Of a stretch of DNA of 64,000 nt, positions 62,414-64,000 are shown in pieces (the stretch's first letter is position 1; every line of letters begins with the position of its first letter). The stretch spans positions 407,073 to 471,072 of the forward strand of contig JAHBXN010000004.1 of the NCBI GenBank assembly GCA_019636475.1, read 5' to 3'. Made by a program: the position numbers and the translations under genes. This DNA comes from Phycisphaerae bacterium (lineage in GTDB: Bacteria > Planctomycetota > Phycisphaerae > UBA1845 > UTPLA1). The notes below the pieces were generated by a model. The model saw only the letters and a list, made by a program, of their open reading frames with translations. It was not told where the DNA came from and ran no database searches.

Positions 62414-63078
62414 CAAAGCACCTCGATGATTCGCGCTCGGCAGGAGCGTATGAACGGGCTCCCACATTCTTGGCAATCAGCCAGGAGGTCCGACACGGCG
62501 CACCACACATTTGTGCAGGCGCATGACCATTTCTTTAGCTTGGATGTGCCGCGCGGTCGGCGCGATGGAACCGGAGTCTCCGTTGACGGAGCATCGATCC
62601 CGGATTGAATCAGCAGTGTCTTGAAGGGGCCGAATGCCGCGTAGCCAGTCAGGCCCTTCTTGTCGATCAACAAACCGAGTTGTGCCGCCTTCTCACGAAA
62701 CTCCCTGTTATGATGGTTTCCTTTGCCAGGTGAGCCGTGCGCCTGCTGCCACCCGTGTAGCAATTCGTGCAGCAAGGTTCCCAGGACTTCCCACATCGGC
62801 CTGCTGCCATCGAGATATTTGGCGTTCAGTGTGATTTCACCGCGAAGTCCGAGTCCGTTGTGTCCTTCGCGGAATTGGCCGTATCGGGTGCAGGGGAGGG
62901 CGTCGATGGAAAGCACCACTTCTGGAATGTCGAGTTTAAACTCGGCGATGAACCGATTGGTCCAAAGCTGTAGCGTCTCAATCAGAGCTTGCCCAAACCA
63001 TGCTTCGGTCCGCTGGTAGTCGGCAAGTTCCTGGTAGATGGACTGCCCGCTGGACGAAATTGCTGTTTCGTTTACCAT
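62413..63078 (-). CDS. SprT-like zinc metalloprotein
   Basis: 221 residues. The core motif is LLHELLHGWQ, with His104, Glu105 and His108 as the HExxH zinc-binding site, and NHHNREF provides a third histidine. A C-terminal zinc ribbon (CACTNVWCAV...CQECGSPF) completes the SprT layout. SprT-like proteins include DNA-protein crosslink proteases such as SPRTN; in bacteria the activity is mostly unproven. It is the first gene of the ParB-like operon and may protect or process the mobile DNA during transfer, an inference. A promoter-like TATAAC (near 63137) and a perfect 7-base inverted repeat lie upstream of the ATG. Confidence 0.85.
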   Translation of the reverse strand: MVNETAISSSGQSIYQELADYQRTEAWFGQALIETLQLWTNRFIAEFKLDIPEVVLSIDALPCTRYGQFREGHNGLGLRGEITLNAKYLDGSRPMWEVLGTLLHELLHGWQQAHGSPGKGNHHNREFREKAAQLGLLIDKKGLTGYAAFGPFKTLLIQSGIDAPSTETPVPSRRPRGTSKLKKWSCACTNVWCAVSDLLADCQECGSPFIRSCRARIIEVL

Positions 63079-63095
63079 GATACGTATGCCCTTTC

Positions 63096-63115
63096 CCGCG
63101 ACTTCCCGGTCGCGG
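63096..63115 (-). promoter_or_regulatory. Inverted repeat in the 5' region of the SprT/ParB operon
   Basis: CCGCGAC (63096-63102) and GTCGCGG (63109-63115) form a perfect 7-base dyad around a 6-base spacer. It is placed between the likely minus-10 element TATAAC (near 63137, minus strand) and the start codon. A candidate operator, perhaps for the ParB-like protein, or a leader hairpin. Confidence 0.45.
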
Positions 63116-63152
63116 CTCGTTCATGCGTGCGTTATAGGAAATCAGGCAAAAT

Positions 63153-63497
63153 TCACGAAACTGCGCCCTTTTTTTGCGCAGGCCCGAGGCGTTGATTGCT
63201 TACGGGAAGAAATGGAAGCGGCGCGTTCGCCGCCGTGTGGTCAACGGGCTTTGTGTGCGTTTGCCTGCTTCGCGGCGGCGGCTTCAAACTCGCGGACCTG
63301 AAGGCACGCTCCGCGAGTGAAAGCTCAACGTGCAGAGTCGCCAGCGCCTGTATCTGGTCCAGTTTGGAGCTCTCGAGCAAGGCATCCGAGGAGAATAGGG
63401 AAGGCTGATGCTTTCGCATGTCACCCAGGGTGATGCGATCCGTGGGAAATGAAATCGTGGCCGCATCCAGTTGCGGGAGAGGGGGCTGATGTGACAT
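63153..63497 (-). CDS. Small hypothetical protein of the element
   Basis: 114 residues, no recognised domain. It contains an amphipathic helix (LLESSKLDQIQALATLHVEL) and a Pro/Arg/Lys-rich C terminus. There is no clear ribosome site before the ATG at 63497. It follows the truncated regulator gene by 56 bases and precedes the SprT-like gene on the same strand. A second frame overlaps this region, and codon bias is hard to judge by eye. Plausible but not certain. Confidence 0.4.
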   Translation of the reverse strand: MSHQPPLPQLDAATISFPTDRITLGDMRKHQPSLFSSDALLESSKLDQIQALATLHVELSLAERAFRSASLKPPPRSRQTHTKPVDHTAANAPLPFLPVSNQRLGPAQKKGAVS

Positions 63498-63553
63498 TGT
63501 CGCTGCTTGATAGAGTCGTCAGACGTGCCACATCGCGTCGTACAAGTCAAGAA

Positions 63554-63911
63554 CTAACCCCCCGCGTTGAGCCGAGTCTGCTTGGCGTCGAGATACCGCC
63601 GAACCTCTTCAAGCAAATGGACCGCTTCTTCTGAAATCTGACCTTTCCGGCCGAGCCGACGATCGTTCAACCGAAATTCCAATGCGTTTTCAAGTTTGGT
63701 GATCCTCTTTCGCAGGCTGCTCGCTCCGACAGGAAAGTCCAGCGGAAAGCCCGCAGATGGATTCGGCTGGCTAAGAAGCGCCTCCAGTTGTCGCCACGAG
63801 GTGGGGCCTTTCGATTGAAGCGTTTGTCCCGCCGCGAGGAACATGCGCAGGAGTGCGTCGTTTTCCAGCCGCTCGAAACGAGAATAACTCCGTTGATCTG
63901 AGCTTCCCCAC
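63554..63911 (-). pseudogene. 5'-truncated LysR-like winged-helix regulator, cut by an IS element
   Basis: The reading frame has no start at its left edge. It runs in from the IS boundary with QWGSSDQRSYSRFERLENDALLRM before the first ATG at 63844. The remaining part ends with SSLRKRITKLENALEFRLN, RLGRKGQISEEA and LLEEVRRYLD, a pattern like a LysR-type winged helix (S..R.I..LE..L...L..R.......T..G). A TAA stop occurs within the IS sequence directly upstream, so the original N terminus has been replaced. Expression from the internal ATG remains possible. Confidence 0.6.
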
Positions 63912-64000
63912 TGTTAGTGGACACCCAGAAACGCGAGAATGATTTTCGCGGGAGGTGTCTGATGAGTCGAAAGAAAGCCCGTCGAAAGTACACGAGGGAC
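63912..64000 (+). mobile_element. Left end of an insertion sequence, probably IS3 family (continues beyond window)
   Basis: Begins with TGTTAGTGGACACCC, a TG-start terminal sequence of IS3-type elements. An imperfect palindrome (CGCGAGAA, TGAT, TTTTCGCG) precedes a good ribosome site (GGGAGGTGT) and the start of a transposase reading frame. It interrupts the regulator gene to its left. The rest of the element is outside the window, so the family is tentative. Confidence 0.65.
63962..64000 (+). CDS. Transposase OrfA N terminus (partial)
   Basis: Thirteen codons (MSRKKARRKYTRD) remain in the window. The Arg/Lys-rich start followed by YTRD is typical of the helix-turn-helix OrfA of IS3-type transposases. 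GGAGG lies a few bases upstream. It continues to the right. Confidence 0.6.
   Translation, partial: MSRKKARRKYTRD

Larger units (their letters stand above)
55943..64000 (-). mobile_element. Integrated mobile/conjugative-type element at tRNA-Pro, right end outside window
   Basis: The left boundary is at the tRNA. From the recombinase to the right edge all element genes are on the minus strand and comprise transfer, partition and small hypothetical functions. No chromosomal housekeeping gene appears to the right of the tRNA. No relaxase or other type IV secretion genes are seen within the window, so autonomy for conjugation is unproven. A repeated copy of the tRNA 3' end, expected at the other junction, is not seen inside the window. 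Confidence 0.7.

Noticed and set aside
1..64000. CRISPR array or prophage
   Set aside because: No regularly spaced direct repeats with unique spacers and no capsid, portal or terminase-like proteins were seen.

Overview
The window is a GC-rich bacterial chromosome segment. It most likely comes from a member of the Planctomycetota, possibly Phycisphaerae. This is inferred from gene content, not from an rRNA or a marker tree. The clues are CxxC...CPxCG zinc-ribbon proteins of a style common in that phylum, a Ser/Thr kinase beside very long coiled-coil proteins, an exosortase-like protein, an ECF sigma/anti-sigma/lipoprotein operon, and an mraZ with no division genes around it. Housekeeping genes (mutS, der, an rluD-type synthase, thrC, ispG, sdhB, sppA) are scattered singly among hypothetical genes.

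Layout. 1-3154: a MacAB-type ABC exporter (ATPase cut by the left edge, adaptor complete) and a lipoprotein with hydrolase-like motifs. 3411-12237: mutS, two multi-pass GT39-like glycosyltransferases and a PLP aminotransferase. 12673-17429: an OmpR/EnvZ-type two-component pair, an isoprenylcysteine-methyltransferase-like membrane protein and a PaaN-like aldehyde dehydrogenase. 17630-21565: threonine synthase, an RluD-type pseudouridine synthase and Der.

21620-36005 is the most distinctive block, all on the + strand. It holds a zinc-ribbon protein, a membrane-anchored Ser/Thr kinase, an 889-residue protein with two N-terminal FHA-like domains and a long coiled coil, a protein of about 2573 residues that is almost wholly coiled coil and ends in a TM / extracytoplasmic helical region / proline-rich segment / TM module resembling Wzz-type polysaccharide co-polymerases, and a GT4 glycosyltransferase. 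The first coiled-coil stretch of the FHA protein resembles that of the giant protein. I read this as a candidate phosphorylation-controlled scaffold tied to envelope polysaccharide. That function is inference.

36006-54042: mraZ with candidate autoregulatory boxes; an ECF sigma, anti-sigma and beta-propeller lipoprotein operon; a globin-coupled histidine kinase overlapping a sigma-54-type response regulator; CBS and Cys-rich small proteins; a YyaL/SSP411-type thioredoxin-fold protein; SppA; an M14 peptidase; IspG; and the Fe-S subunit of succinate dehydrogenase or fumarate reductase standing alone. 54147-55733 encodes the exosortase-like protein.

From 55923 to the right edge lies a mobile element inserted at tRNA-Pro(CGG). 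A large serine recombinase reads antisense into the tRNA, so its last 18 codons are tRNA sequence. Behind it are a small conserved-looking protein, a membrane J-domain protein, a conjugation-type coupling ATPase, a DUF1232 protein, a ParB-like protein and a SprT-like metalloprotein with overlapping genes, and small hypotheticals. At the right edge an IS element, probably IS3 family, has cut the 5' end off a winged-helix regulator gene. The other end of the large element lies outside the window.
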